A stretch of 64,000 bases of DNA, taken from positions 1 to 64,000 of the forward strand of contig JAPPBY010000034.1 in assembly GCA_026702615.1 (NCBI GenBank), in the 5' to 3' direction. Shown here in pieces: positions 27,970 through 35,829 of the stretch; positions within the stretch are counted from its first letter, which is position 1, and each line of letters starts with the position of its first letter. The notes beneath the pieces were generated by a model. The model did not search any database. It was not told where the DNA came from and was given only the letters and a program-made list of their open reading frames with translations. This DNA comes from Chloroflexota bacterium (lineage in GTDB: Bacteria; Chloroflexota; Dehalococcoidia; Tepidiformales; Tepidiformaceae). Position numbers and translations under genes: made by a program.

Positions 27970-29028
27970 ATGAAGGTTTCAAGCACGTACCCCGCGACCT
28001 GGCTCGCGGAGGTTGGTCCCCAGGCACGACGAGCCGAAGAGCTCGGCTATGACAACACCGGCACCGGCGAGATGGCCCACGACCCCATGATCCTTGCCGC
28101 CGCCGCCGCCATGGCCACCGAGACCATCGAGATCGGCACGCTCGCGATCGCCTTCGCGCGCGCACCTATGGTGCTCGCGATGGGCGCCTGGGATCTGCAG
28201 CAGGCCACCGGCGGCCGCTTCTCGCTCAGCCTCGGCAGCCAGGTCAAGGGCCATATCCAGCGCCGCTTCGGCATGCCCTGGAGCGCTCCCGCCCCCCGCA
28301 TGCGCGACTACATCCGCACCCTCCACGCCATCTGGGACTCCTTCGAGACCGGCGAGAAGCCTGACTACGTCGGCGAGACCTACCAGTACACCCTCATGAA
28401 CCCCCTCTTCTACCCCGGCCCCAGCGGCTATCCCCGCCCCAAGGTGATGCTCGCCGCCGTCGGCGAGAAGATGACCCGCGTTGCCGGCGAGGTTGCCGAC
28501 GGCGTCCTCCCCCACGGCTTCACCACCAACCGTTACATGCGCGAGGTCTTCCTCCCAAACGTCGCCAAAGGCCTCGAGCGCGGCGGTCGGACCTGGCAGG
28601 ACATCGAGGTCTCCGCCGGCGGCTTCACCATCTACGGCGAGGACGAGTCCGAGATCGAGCAGAAGCGGGAGGCCCTGCGCCAGCCCATCTCCTTCTACGG
28701 CTCCACCCGCAGCTACCACGACGTCTTCCGCCTCCACGGCTGGGAAGACCTCGGCAAGCAGCTCCACTCCATGTCCCTCCAGGGCAAGTGGGAGGAGATG
28801 AAAGGGGTAATCCCCGAGGACGTCCTCCACGAGTTCGCCCAGTCCTCGACCTACGACAATCTCCCCCGGTTCGTGGCCGAACACCGCGAGTACGCCAGCC
28901 GCATGCAGTTCGAGATGCCGGTCGACACGCCCGCCCAGCGCGAGCGCTTCCAGCACATCCTGCGGGAGGTCCAGGCCGTGGAGACGCCGCGCGTCCCCCG
29001 CGAGCTCGCCGCCCTCGACCCGGCGTGA
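27970..29028 (+). CDS. LLM class oxidoreductase, probably F420-dependent
   Basis: A 352-aa luciferase-superfamily member resembling the TIGR03617 group. Features are RRAEELGYDNTGTGEMAHDP, IEIGTLAIAFARAPMVLAM and TGGRFSLSLGSQVKGHIQRR. ATG 27970 (MKVSSTYP) is chosen over ATG 27964 because AAGGAG occupies 27958-27963, giving a six-base spacing to 27970 and none to 27964. It is divergent from the acyl-CoA synthetase gene (130 bp) and 22 bp upstream of the ketopantoate-reductase-like gene, probably forming an operon with it. Confidence 0.88.
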   Translation: MKVSSTYPATWLAEVGPQARRAEELGYDNTGTGEMAHDPMILAAAAAMATETIEIGTLAIAFARAPMVLAMGAWDLQQATGGRFSLSLGSQVKGHIQRRFGMPWSAPAPRMRDYIRTLHAIWDSFETGEKPDYVGETYQYTLMNPLFYPGPSGYPRPKVMLAAVGEKMTRVAGEVADGVLPHGFTTNRYMREVFLPNVAKGLERGGRTWQDIEVSAGGFTIYGEDESEIEQKREALRQPISFYGSTRSYHDVFRLHGWEDLGKQLHSMSLQGKWEEMKGVIPEDVLHEFAQSSTYDNLPRFVAEHREYASRMQFEMPVDTPAQRERFQHILREVQAVETPRVPRELAALDPA

Positions 29029-29050
29029 CCCCGCCCGCCCTGCCCGCGCC

Positions 29051-29986
29051 ATGGCAACCGTAGCCGTCATCGGCGCTGGAGCCGTCGGCTCCTACTACGG
29101 CGCCCGGCTCGCGCAGGCGGGGCACGACGTGCGCTTCCTCCTGCGCCGCGACTACGACGCCGTGGCGGAGCGCGGACTCCGCATCGAATCCCATCACGGC
29201 GACTTCGCCCTCGACCGCCCCACCATCGCCCGCGATCCCGCCGAGATCGGCCCGGTCGACTGGGTCCTTTGCGGCCTCAAGACCACGTCCTTCGACGAGG
29301 CCCCCGACCTCATCCGCCCCTGCCTCGGCCCCGAGACCCGCGTGCTCGCTATCGTGAACGGCCTCGGTATCGAGGAGCGGCTGGCGGCCGCCCTCGGCAC
29401 CGAGCGCATCTTCGGGGGGCTCGCCTTCACCTGCATCAATCGCGGCGAGCCCGGCGTTGTCCACCACTACGAGTACGGCCAGGTCTCCATCGCCCACCTG
29501 GGCGACGACCCCGCCGAGCTCGCCCTCGCCTTCAACCTCTGGGAGGGCGCCGCGGTCGAGGTCTCCACCGACCCCTCCGTCCTCCGCGCTCGCTGGGAGA
29601 AGCTCTGCTGGAACGTGCCTTTCAACGGGCTCACCGTCGCCGCCGGCGCCGTCACCACCGAGGAGATCGTCACCGACGCGCCCCTGCGCGCCGAGGCCCG
29701 CGCCCTCATGGAGGAGGTCGTCGCCGCCGGCAACGCCGAGCTCGCCTCCCGCAACAGCCCCGAGCGCATCGACGGCGAGGCCGTCATTACGCGCATGTTC
29801 ACCCTCACCGATGTGATGGGCCCCTACCGCCCCAGCACCCTCATCGATTTCGTCGAGGGCCGCGCTATTGAGGTCGACGCCATCTTTGCCGAACCCGCCC
29901 GCCGCGCCCGCGCCCTCGGCGTCCCCACCCCGCGCCTCGACCAGCTCACCGCCCTCCTCGCCCGCCTCGACCCGGCCCGGAGGTGA
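29051..29986 (+). CDS. 2-dehydropantoate 2-reductase family protein (PanE/ApbA)
   Basis: A 311-aa NADP-dependent reductase. The Rossmann motif is GAGAVGSYYGARL (8-20); the catalytic lysine is in RWEKLCWNVPFNGL, and the C-terminal helical domain has DVMGPYRPSTLIDFVEGRAIEVD with the usual substrate-binding S/D/E residues. The true enzyme makes pantoate for CoA synthesis, but this family also has many paralogs in catabolic operons, and its place after an LLM gene leaves that open. Confidence 0.88.
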   Translation: MATVAVIGAGAVGSYYGARLAQAGHDVRFLLRRDYDAVAERGLRIESHHGDFALDRPTIARDPAEIGPVDWVLCGLKTTSFDEAPDLIRPCLGPETRVLAIVNGLGIEERLAAALGTERIFGGLAFTCINRGEPGVVHHYEYGQVSIAHLGDDPAELALAFNLWEGAAVEVSTDPSVLRARWEKLCWNVPFNGLTVAAGAVTTEEIVTDAPLRAEARALMEEVVAAGNAELASRNSPERIDGEAVITRMFTLTDVMGPYRPSTLIDFVEGRAIEVDAIFAEPARRARALGVPTPRLDQLTALLARLDPARR

Positions 29987-29988
29987 AC

Positions 29989-30477
29989 CTACTCGTCTGA
30001 GTCGGGCTCCGCTTCCGGCGGCGGAACGAACTGTTGTGCGCCATCAAGACGGCGATGCATGGCGCTAATGAATGCCAGCCACTCCAGAGCTTCCGTCTCC
30101 GTCAGGCCGTAGTCGTCTGCGTGGGTGAAAACGTTCCGGATGACCTGAACGAGTCCGACGCCAAGGAAGCGGTAGCCGTTGTGTTCATCCCTATCGACTA
30201 GTGTCCAGTCTTCTAGGCTCTCGTGTGAATTGAGGACGAGAATGGGGTTGTCTTCAGAAAAGGTCCGATTGACTAAGCTTGTCCCTTGTAGGGCCGTATC
30301 CTTCCCTTGCTTGTCCTTCGACACTGGATGACCGGCTTGCTCAGCCACGCGGTTGAGGAAACGCTGGGATGCGCGGCGAACTGCATCCTGCAAGTGCCCG
30401 TTGCGAAATAAGTCATGCGCGTTGGCTGTCTCTTCGTGAAGATCGACAAGCGCGATCTGCGCCCCTCCGGCAGACAC
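29989..30477 (-). CDS. TIGR02391-like (Ymh) protein
   Basis: A 162-aa protein matching the pattern of the TIGR02391/Ymh family by eye: an N-terminal helix with LFRNGHLQDAVRRASQRFLNRV (growth/HEPN-like alpha bundle), a polar centre, and GLVQVIRNVFTHAD, the R-N-x-x-x-H segment typical of HEPN-like folds. The GTG start at 30477 overlaps the TAG stop of the upstream gene by one base (TAGTG), so the two are translated together. The RN-x3-H arrangement suggests possible RNase activity, an inference. Confidence 0.65.
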   Translation of the reverse strand: MSAGGAQIALVDLHEETANAHDLFRNGHLQDAVRRASQRFLNRVAEQAGHPVSKDKQGKDTALQGTSLVNRTFSEDNPILVLNSHESLEDWTLVDRDEHNGYRFLGVGLVQVIRNVFTHADDYGLTETEALEWLAFISAMHRRLDGAQQFVPPPEAEPDSDE

Positions 30478-31085
30478 TAGGTAACAAGCTTCTGGGCGAG
30501 TGGCCTCGCTTCTTCGGCTCCGGTGACCCGCATGCGCACCGCTCGATTAGGAGAACCGGGTTTCCCCAAGACCGCAATCTGGTCCATCGCGCTAATGGTC
30601 GTCATGAAGTTCGCGGAGTCGAGCCTGTTGAAGTCATCGGCTGCTGTCCGAATGTGCTGGGCGCCGGTTTCTAGGCCCACCGCTGTGCGGACACCGCACA
30701 CCAATAGAGTGATCTCGCGTACCGCAGTGGCCTTCCCCTTGGCCAGCTTCTTGGATGGCATCACGAGCTTGGGCTCATCGCGACTCAGGTCGAACAGTTC
30801 TCGAACCTGGGAAGGGTCAATGTCGAAATAGCGCGCCGCTGCGTCAACCCGCTGCTGTTCGGTTGCGAGGGACGAATCGACAGGGTGCGGGGCTGGAGTG
30901 GGGATTTGCGTCGTATCGGAGGCACTCGGGGCTTGCGCAGTCGGCTGCCCCTCCCCATTCCCTAGGAGGTGGTCGAGCACGTGCTCGAACGCGATCCGCT
31001 TCAGCTCTTGATCGTCGACCGCCCCAGCCGCTTCGAGGGCCTGCGCCACGAGGTCCTTGTACCGTTTGCCCGAATCTGTCGTCAT
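30477..31085 (-). CDS. Hypothetical protein, partner of the TIGR02391-like gene
   Basis: A 202-aa protein of unrecognised family. The first 40 residues are helical (KDLVAQALEAAGAVDDQELKRIAFEHVLDHLLG), then a Pro/Ala/Thr linker (about 45-70), then a compact domain with YFDIDPSQVRELFDLS and a conserved-looking KKLAKGKATAVREITLLVCGVRTAVGLE. The N-terminal type of segment is seen in other proteins paired with TIGR02391. Codon usage is less GC-extreme than in neighbouring genes, which suggests horizontal transfer. Confidence 0.65.
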   Translation of the reverse strand: MTTDSGKRYKDLVAQALEAAGAVDDQELKRIAFEHVLDHLLGNGEGQPTAQAPSASDTTQIPTPAPHPVDSSLATEQQRVDAAARYFDIDPSQVRELFDLSRDEPKLVMPSKKLAKGKATAVREITLLVCGVRTAVGLETGAQHIRTAADDFNRLDSANFMTTISAMDQIAVLGKPGSPNRAVRMRVTGAEEARPLAQKLVT

Positions 31086-31173
31086 GAGTACCCCGCTGCC
31101 TCAAGGCAGTATCCACCAGCATAGCACCGCTAGCACGCACGTTCGACTGAAGATGTTACGAGGGTGTGATCCC

Positions 31174-31617
31174 TCACTGCAGGTGCACCACCTCCAACCC
31201 CGGTTCTGTCGCCGCGAGCGCCTCCGCCACGAGCCTCCGGTGGCAGTGCTCTGGCGCCGGCTCGCTGCAGAGGAAACAGGGACTCCGCCGCAACAACTCG
31301 CGGTCGAGCGATGCGTCGGCGTCTCGCTCCTCCATGAGCTGCCGGAAGCCTCGCTCGTAGGCCTCCCACGACCCGCCGCGCTTCTTAAACGCGTCGAACA
31401 GTTCCTGCGTCGGTGCGAGGTCCGGCACGTGTACGTACTCGATGCCGGCGAGTTCGCGCGCAAACCACGCAAGGTCGCCCTGCTTGGCGAATCCGGCGAG
31501 CTGCGAGCGGTTGTGCAGGCGAATGTCGACCAGCGTCTCCACGCCCGCCCCTGTCAGCAGCGCGAAGAACTCCTCTGCCGTCTTCCGGGTGAAGCCAATC
31601 GTGTAGATGGTGGGCAA
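31174..31617 (-). CDS. DUF488 family protein
   Basis: A 147-aa protein of the DUF488 family (IYTIGFTRKTAEEFFALL at the start, LVDIRLHNRSQLAGFAK, and the C-terminal PCFLCSEPAPEHCHRRLVAEAL block with conserved Cys and His). Function is unknown; the C-x2-C...C-H arrangement suggests metal binding or a thiol active site. The start is taken as TTG 31617, three bases after GGGGGGAT, because the longer open frame to 31683 would occupy the promoter of the divergent LLM gene. Confidence 0.8.
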   Translation of the reverse strand: MPTIYTIGFTRKTAEEFFALLTGAGVETLVDIRLHNRSQLAGFAKQGDLAWFARELAGIEYVHVPDLAPTQELFDAFKKRGGSWEAYERGFRQLMEERDADASLDRELLRRSPCFLCSEPAPEHCHRRLVAEALAATEPGLEVVHLQ

Positions 31618-31682
31618 GCGATCCCCCCGCGAGTCTAGCGCCCCCTCCTCGCGTATCCTTCCCTGCCGATGGAGACACACCA

Positions 31683-32879
31683 ATGAAGCTTCCCTGGCGG
31701 CTCAAGTTCGGCCTCTTCATGGCCCCCTACCACCCCGTGCGCGACAACATGAACCTCACGATCCGGCGCGATGTCCGTACCATTCAGTGGCTCGATGAGC
31801 TTGGCTACGACGAAGTCTTCATCGGCGAGCACCACTCCGGCGGCTGGGAACCCATCGCCAGCCCCGAGGTCTTCATCGCCCACGTCGCCCAGGAGACGCA
31901 ATCCATCAACCTCGGCACCGGCGTCCTCTCCCTCGGCTACCACCACCCCTACATGATCGCCGAGCGCATCCTCCTCCTCGACCAGCTCACCCGTGGACGC
32001 GTGATACTCGGCCTTGGCCCCGGCGCGACCGCCCCCGACACCCCCCAGCTTGGGCTCCACCCCACCCAGCTCCGTCCCCGCCTCGACGAGGGTCTCGGCG
32101 TCATCCTCCGTCTCCTCGACGGCGAGGAGGTCACGCACGAGAGCCCCGGCTGGTTCGCCCTCAAGAACGCCTCCTGCCAGCTCCAGCCGTACCACGAAGA
32201 GGGCATCCCCGTCTTCGTCACCGCCACCTCCTCGCCCGGCAGCGCCCGCGTCGCCGGAAAGCACGGCGTCGGCATCCTCTCCGGCGCCTCGTTCAAATCC
32301 CTTGGCCCGGGTCTCAAGAGCATCTGGGAAACCGCCTCGGACGCAGCCGCCGAGCACGGCCACACCCTCGACCGTCGCGACTACCGCGTCATGACCCGCA
32401 TCTACGTGGCCGAGAGCCGCGAGCAGGCCTGCCGCGACATCTCCGTGGGCCTCCACGAGTTCGACTTCGAGTACTTCGGCGGCACCCTCGGACGCCCCGC
32501 CCCGCCCTTCGAAGGCGCCCCCGAGGACTATGCGGACTGGTGCGTCGACAACGGCGGCGCCCTCTTCGGCACTCCCGAGGAGGTGACGGCGGGGCTGAAG
32601 CGCATCTGGGAATCGAGTGGCGGCGGCTTCGGCGGCATCCTCCTCATGGGGAACGAGTTCGCGCCGCCCGACCGCATGCGCAACCACTACGAGCTGATGG
32701 CCCGCTACGTCATGCCCCACTTCAACGGCGTGTACGAACGCCCCATGCGTTCCCATGCTCGCGCCGTGAACGAGCGGGTGGCCAACAACCAGGGCGAGGC
32801 CGAAGCCATCGCCGAGGCCATCCGCGCCGCCGGCGGTGAGGTTCCCGACGTCATCCTCGGCGCCCCGATCAAGAAGTAG
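31683..32879 (+). CDS. LLM class flavin-dependent monooxygenase (limonene monooxygenase-like)
   Basis: A 398-aa member of the FMN-dependent luciferase branch, longer than the other four LLM proteins here. KFGLFMAPYHPVRDN, LGYDEVFIGEHHSGGWEPIASP, LGTGVLSLGYHHPYMIAERI and LDQLTRGRVILGLGPG match two-component flavin monooxygenases of the LimB kind. It would use reduced flavin and O2 to oxygenate a hydrophobic substrate; no flavin reductase gene is adjacent. Its 3' end overlaps the convergent RHH gene by 11 bp. Confidence 0.88.
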   Translation: MKLPWRLKFGLFMAPYHPVRDNMNLTIRRDVRTIQWLDELGYDEVFIGEHHSGGWEPIASPEVFIAHVAQETQSINLGTGVLSLGYHHPYMIAERILLLDQLTRGRVILGLGPGATAPDTPQLGLHPTQLRPRLDEGLGVILRLLDGEEVTHESPGWFALKNASCQLQPYHEEGIPVFVTATSSPGSARVAGKHGVGILSGASFKSLGPGLKSIWETASDAAAEHGHTLDRRDYRVMTRIYVAESREQACRDISVGLHEFDFEYFGGTLGRPAPPFEGAPEDYADWCVDNGGALFGTPEEVTAGLKRIWESSGGGFGGILLMGNEFAPPDRMRNHYELMARYVMPHFNGVYERPMRSHARAVNERVANNQGEAEAIAEAIRAAGGEVPDVILGAPIKK

Positions 32880-33204
32880 CGTTCGGAGGCGCCTGCTTCG
32901 GCTCCGTTCCCTGGTCCAGCCAGTCGATCATGTCGTCGAGGGACTCTCCCGATGGTGATCCGGCTGCGGTGTAGGAGGCGTACAGATCGGAAAGCGTGCG
33001 CCCCATGGCGCCCGCGAACGCAGCGGGGACTGCTGACGATCGGGCCCTGGTAAGAGCGGCCTGCCGAATAAACTCCCCGACGGAGACATCGGCAGCCTGT
33101 GCCGCTCGCCGAACCTCCCACAGCTCATCTCCCGGGAATCTCACCGAGAACACTGCCGATTTCGTCTTACGTGGAGGGTGCCGCCCCGCCTCGATATCCG
33201 TCAT
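32869..33204 (-). CDS. Ribbon-helix-helix protein, candidate BrnA-like antitoxin
   Basis: A 111-aa protein with a probable RHH DNA-binding fold: a basic tail, the strand SAVFSVRFP, the helix DELWEVRRAAQAADVS and the second helix VGEFIRQAALTRARS. It overlaps the toxin-like gene upstream by 4 bp (ATGA), the toxin-first order of brnTA-type operons. The acidic C-terminus (SLDDMIDWLDQGTE) could be the toxin-binding part. Autoregulation through the repeats at 33493 is likely but inferred. Confidence 0.7.
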   Translation of the reverse strand: MTDIEAGRHPPRKTKSAVFSVRFPGDELWEVRRAAQAADVSVGEFIRQAALTRARSSAVPAAFAGAMGRTLSDLYASYTAAGSPSGESLDDMIDWLDQGTEPKQAPPNATS

Positions 33205-33491
33205 AGAATGCCTTCCTTCTGGGCCTGAGCCTTCTCTTGGCCTGTAGGGGGCTCAGCGTTGATGGGCCGCCAGACCCCTTGGGTGCCAGTTCGCACGACA
33301 CTGACCGCCCAGGGGGTTCCACTCTTACCACGCCCAACGAGAATGTAGTCTCCACTCCGTTCCCTGCTGTTGCGCAACCAAACGAAGTCGCCATCGAGCA
33401 TGGCGTCTATCTCTTCGGGGTCTACCCGCTGTGCGATCTTGTCCATGTTTCCGTCGTCCCACTCGAACTCGGTGAACTCGGGCTCTGGCAC
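33201..33491 (-). CDS. BrnT-like toxin candidate
   Basis: About 96 aa from GTG 33491 (109 aa if a TTG at 33530 is used). The sequence EFEWDDGNMDKIAQ, the RVDPEEIDAMLDGDFV helix, and YILVGRGKSG... with a final strand resemble the BrnT RNase fold (FEWDxxKxxxNxxKH...), though the H of KH is replaced (Q-R). The assignment is by eye. It heads the pair with the RHH gene and is divergent from the DUF5655 gene. Confidence 0.6.
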   Translation of the reverse strand: MPEPEFTEFEWDDGNMDKIAQRVDPEEIDAMLDGDFVWLRNSRERSGDYILVGRGKSGTPWAVSVVRTGTQGVWRPINAEPPTGQEKAQAQKEGIL

Positions 33492-33492
33492 T

Positions 33493-33519
33493 GTAGTATG
33501 AATGTAGTACGAAGTATGG
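33493..33519. promoter_or_regulatory. Direct repeats between the toxin-like and DUF5655 genes (candidate operator)
   Basis: GTAGTATGAA (33493-33502) is followed 11 bases later by GTAGTACGAA (33504-33513) and by a partial third copy GTATGG. The one-helical-turn period places the copies on the same DNA face, as expected for cooperative RHH-protein binding. The stretch is AT-richer than its surroundings. Confidence 0.45.
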
Positions 33520-33950
33520 TACCGAATCAACCACCCGTGTCACGTTGGCGCTGCCCTGACTGTTCCCGCGAGTTCGGTCGCACGCGCCAGCAGCACGACT
33601 GCGCCCCTGGCCTCACCATCGAGGAGTACTTCGCCACGGGGCCGCCCCACGAACGGCCCGTCTTCGAGGCCGTCCACGCCCATCTCGTCCAGTACGACGA
33701 CCTCTACGTCGAGCCCCTCGCCGTCGGCATCTTCTTCAAGCGTAGGCGGACGTTCGCGCAACTCCGCCCAATGCGTCGCTGGGTGCAGCTCAGCATGCTG
33801 CTGCCCCGCAAAGTCGACGACCCTCGCATCTCCCGCAAGGTCGTCGATACCGGCAGCAGCTTCTACCACGTCCTCAACATCGCCGGACCCGAACAGGTCG
33901 ACGAGACCGTGCGCGGCTGGCTCGATGAGGCCTACCTCAGCGACAGCTAG
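33516..33950 (+). CDS. DUF5655-type protein with N-terminal zinc-finger-like motif
   Basis: A 144-aa protein. The N-terminus has RWRCPDCSREFGRTRQQHDC, a C-x2-C...H-x-C cluster that may bind zinc, followed by a DUF5655-like domain (AVHAHLVQYDDLYVEPLAVGIFFKRRRTFAQLRP, WVQLSMLLPR, YHVLNI). Function is unknown; related domains bind nucleic acids or act near methyltransferases. ATG 33516 is assumed; an in-frame ATG at 33498 lies inside the repeats. Only 24 bp separate it from the toxin-like start, so promoters must overlap coding sequence or be nearly leaderless. Confidence 0.7.
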   Translation: MVPNQPPVSRWRCPDCSREFGRTRQQHDCAPGLTIEEYFATGPPHERPVFEAVHAHLVQYDDLYVEPLAVGIFFKRRRTFAQLRPMRRWVQLSMLLPRKVDDPRISRKVVDTGSSFYHVLNIAGPEQVDETVRGWLDEAYLSDS

Positions 33951-33956
33951 GTCGCG

Positions 33957-34868
33957 CTAGCCCGACCCCGACCCCAGCTCGCCGCCGTTCCACTCCTCCC
34001 AGAGCTTCACGATCTCTGTGACCCCTGCCGCGTCCCCAAGCAGTTCCGCCGCGTCCTTCCACAGATCCCGGGTGCGGGCCAGGATCGGAGCCTCCATCTC
34101 CAGCCCCTCCGCCAGGCCCCCGGCGATGCCTACATCCTTCGCCATCAACGAGATGGTGAAGCCGGCGCTGAAGTCCCGGCTCAGGATCTCCTCCGCGATC
34201 TTCCCCTGCGTCGCCGCGCTCCGGCCCGACGAGGCGTTGAGCACGTCGACCATCTTCGCCGGCTCCAACCCCATCCGGTCCCCCACGATGAGCGCCTCGC
34301 ACGCCGATGACAGCGCGGCAGCCGAGCAGTAGTTATTGAGCGCTTTCATGGCGTGGCCCGTCCCCGAGCCTCCCATCTCGTAGATGACCCGGCCCAGGTG
34401 CTCCAGCACGGGTCGGCAGCGGTCGATCTCGTCCGGATCACCGCCCACCATGATCGCGAGCGACCCACCCCGTGCCCCGGCCACGCCGCCCGAGACGGGC
34501 GCGTCCACCACGGCCACGCCATGGGGCCGCAGGTCTTCCGCGAGTTGCCGCGTGCCCAGAGGCGCCGAGCTACTCATGTCGAGGAGCACGCTGCCGTTGG
34601 CGAACCCCGCCGCCAGTCCCCCGTCCCCGAGCGCGACCTCACGCACGATGTCCCCGTTGGGCAGCATCGTGATGACCGCCTCGCTCGCTGCCGCCAGCCC
34701 CGCCAGGTCAGTCGTCGCCGAGGCCCGGTGCTCCCCCGCGAACGACTCCGCGACGTCCGCGCGGGCGTCGTGCACGGTGAGCGTGTAGTGGGGGTCGAGC
34801 AGGTGCGCCATCGGCCACCCCATGTTTCCCAGCCCCACGAAGCCGATGCGGGTAATCGCGTCAGGCAT
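33957..34868 (-). CDS. NAD(P)-dependent beta-hydroxyacid dehydrogenase (3-hydroxyisobutyrate dehydrogenase family)
   Basis: A 303-aa enzyme of the HIBADH/tartronate semialdehyde reductase family. IGFVGLGNMGWPMA (8-21) is the dinucleotide site, DAPVSGGVAGARGG is the substrate-binding motif, and K in HAMKALNNY is the catalytic lysine. It oxidises short beta-hydroxyacids to semialdehydes. ATG 34868 overlaps the last 8 bp of the carboxymuconolactone decarboxylase-like gene upstream, indicating an operon. Confidence 0.92.
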   Translation of the reverse strand: MPDAITRIGFVGLGNMGWPMAHLLDPHYTLTVHDARADVAESFAGEHRASATTDLAGLAAASEAVITMLPNGDIVREVALGDGGLAAGFANGSVLLDMSSSAPLGTRQLAEDLRPHGVAVVDAPVSGGVAGARGGSLAIMVGGDPDEIDRCRPVLEHLGRVIYEMGGSGTGHAMKALNNYCSAAALSSACEALIVGDRMGLEPAKMVDVLNASSGRSAATQGKIAEEILSRDFSAGFTISLMAKDVGIAGGLAEGLEMEAPILARTRDLWKDAAELLGDAAGVTEIVKLWEEWNGGELGSGSG

Positions 34869-35244
34869 CGCCGGCCACCTCCGCGAACACCTCCCGCGCG
34901 ACGCGGAACCCATCGAGCGCAGCCGGCGCGCCGCAGTAGACCGCGGCCTGCAGCAGCACCTCGCGGATCTCCTCGCGCGAGAGGCCGTTGTTAAGCGCGC
35001 CCCGCACGTGCAGCCGCAGCTCGTGCGGGCGGTTCAAGGCCGTCAGCATTCCCAGGTTCAGCAGGCTCCGGTCGCGCCGCGACAGCCCGTCGCGACCCCA
35101 GATCGCGCCCCAGGCGTGCTCCGTCACCAGCTCCTGCAGTGGCATCGTGAAGTCGTCAGCCTGAGCCAGCGAACGGTCGACGTACTCGTCCCCGAGCACC
35201 TCCCGCCGAATCGCCAGCCCCTTCTCGAACAGCTCCGAAGGCAT
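34861..35244 (-). CDS. pcaC: Carboxymuconolactone decarboxylase family protein (PcaC-like)
   Basis: A 127-aa protein of the CMD/AhpD superfamily, PcaC branch. Typical segments are LGDEYVDRSLAQADDFTMPLQ, EHAWGAIWGRDGLSRRDRSLL and HVRGALNNGLSREEIREVLLQ. It lacks the CxxC of AhpD-type peroxidase partners (its only such segment is VYCGAP), so a decarboxylase/lactone-type role is more probable. In the protocatechuate pathway PcaC converts gamma-carboxymuconolactone to a beta-ketoadipate enol-lactone; no other pca gene is in the window. Confidence 0.85.
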   Translation of the reverse strand: MPSELFEKGLAIRREVLGDEYVDRSLAQADDFTMPLQELVTEHAWGAIWGRDGLSRRDRSLLNLGMLTALNRPHELRLHVRGALNNGLSREEIREVLLQAAVYCGAPAALDGFRVAREVFAEVAGDA

Positions 35245-35322
35245 GGTTCCTCCTCCGCCCGCGACCCCTCGCAGGCAGCCGGAGCCTACCCCGAAGCGCC
35301 TTCGATTGGTACGCGCTGTCCC

Positions 35323-35829
35323 CTACTCGGTGGGTGCTTCTTGCACCCAGCTGGCCAGCGGGTACAGGGTCCGCTTGGCGATGCGCCAGCCGTCCTCGGT
35401 CCGCACGGCGTGGTCGATGTACGTCAGCAGAACGAGGAAGACGTCACCGTTCGGCTGGAGGTGCGAGGCGTGCATGTAGGTCGACATCTCGGCGCTCTCG
35501 CCATCCTCGCCCGGCACGATGTTCACGCTGCCGATCAGGTGCTGCGTCGCGATGTGCCCCATCCCCCGGAACGTCCCCTCCACGAACCCCACCCACTCGT
35601 CCGGACCCGTGCGCTGCGTGTCCGGGTTCCCGCTGATGGAGATGTCGGCGTCGGGCGTGAAAGTCTGGTGGTAGAGGGCTCGCCCCACCTCCGGCTCGTC
35701 CCGCCCGATGGCGTCCGTTCCCAGCGCGTAGTTCGTGGCAAGCTGCCGGACGGCGCTCTCCATGGCGGGCCAGTCGGCCCGATCGCTCCCGCCCGCCGTC
35801 TGGAGAACGCGTGGCGTCTCGTTGCTCAT
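35323..35829 (-). CDS. SnoaL/NTF2-like protein
   Basis: A 168-aa NTF2-fold protein (SnoaL_4-like): helix AMESAVRQLATNYALGTDAIGRDEPE, the YHQTFTPDADISISG strand region and the C-terminal DGWRIAKRTLYPLASWV. ATG 35829 overlaps the stop of the probable selenoprotein gene (ATGA at 35826-35829), so expression of the two is coupled. A second, unrelated-looking SnoaL protein is at 5873. Function is unknown. Confidence 0.8.
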   Translation of the reverse strand: MSNETPRVLQTAGGSDRADWPAMESAVRQLATNYALGTDAIGRDEPEVGRALYHQTFTPDADISISGNPDTQRTGPDEWVGFVEGTFRGMGHIATQHLIGSVNIVPGEDGESAEMSTYMHASHLQPNGDVFLVLLTYIDHAVRTEDGWRIAKRTLYPLASWVQEAPTE

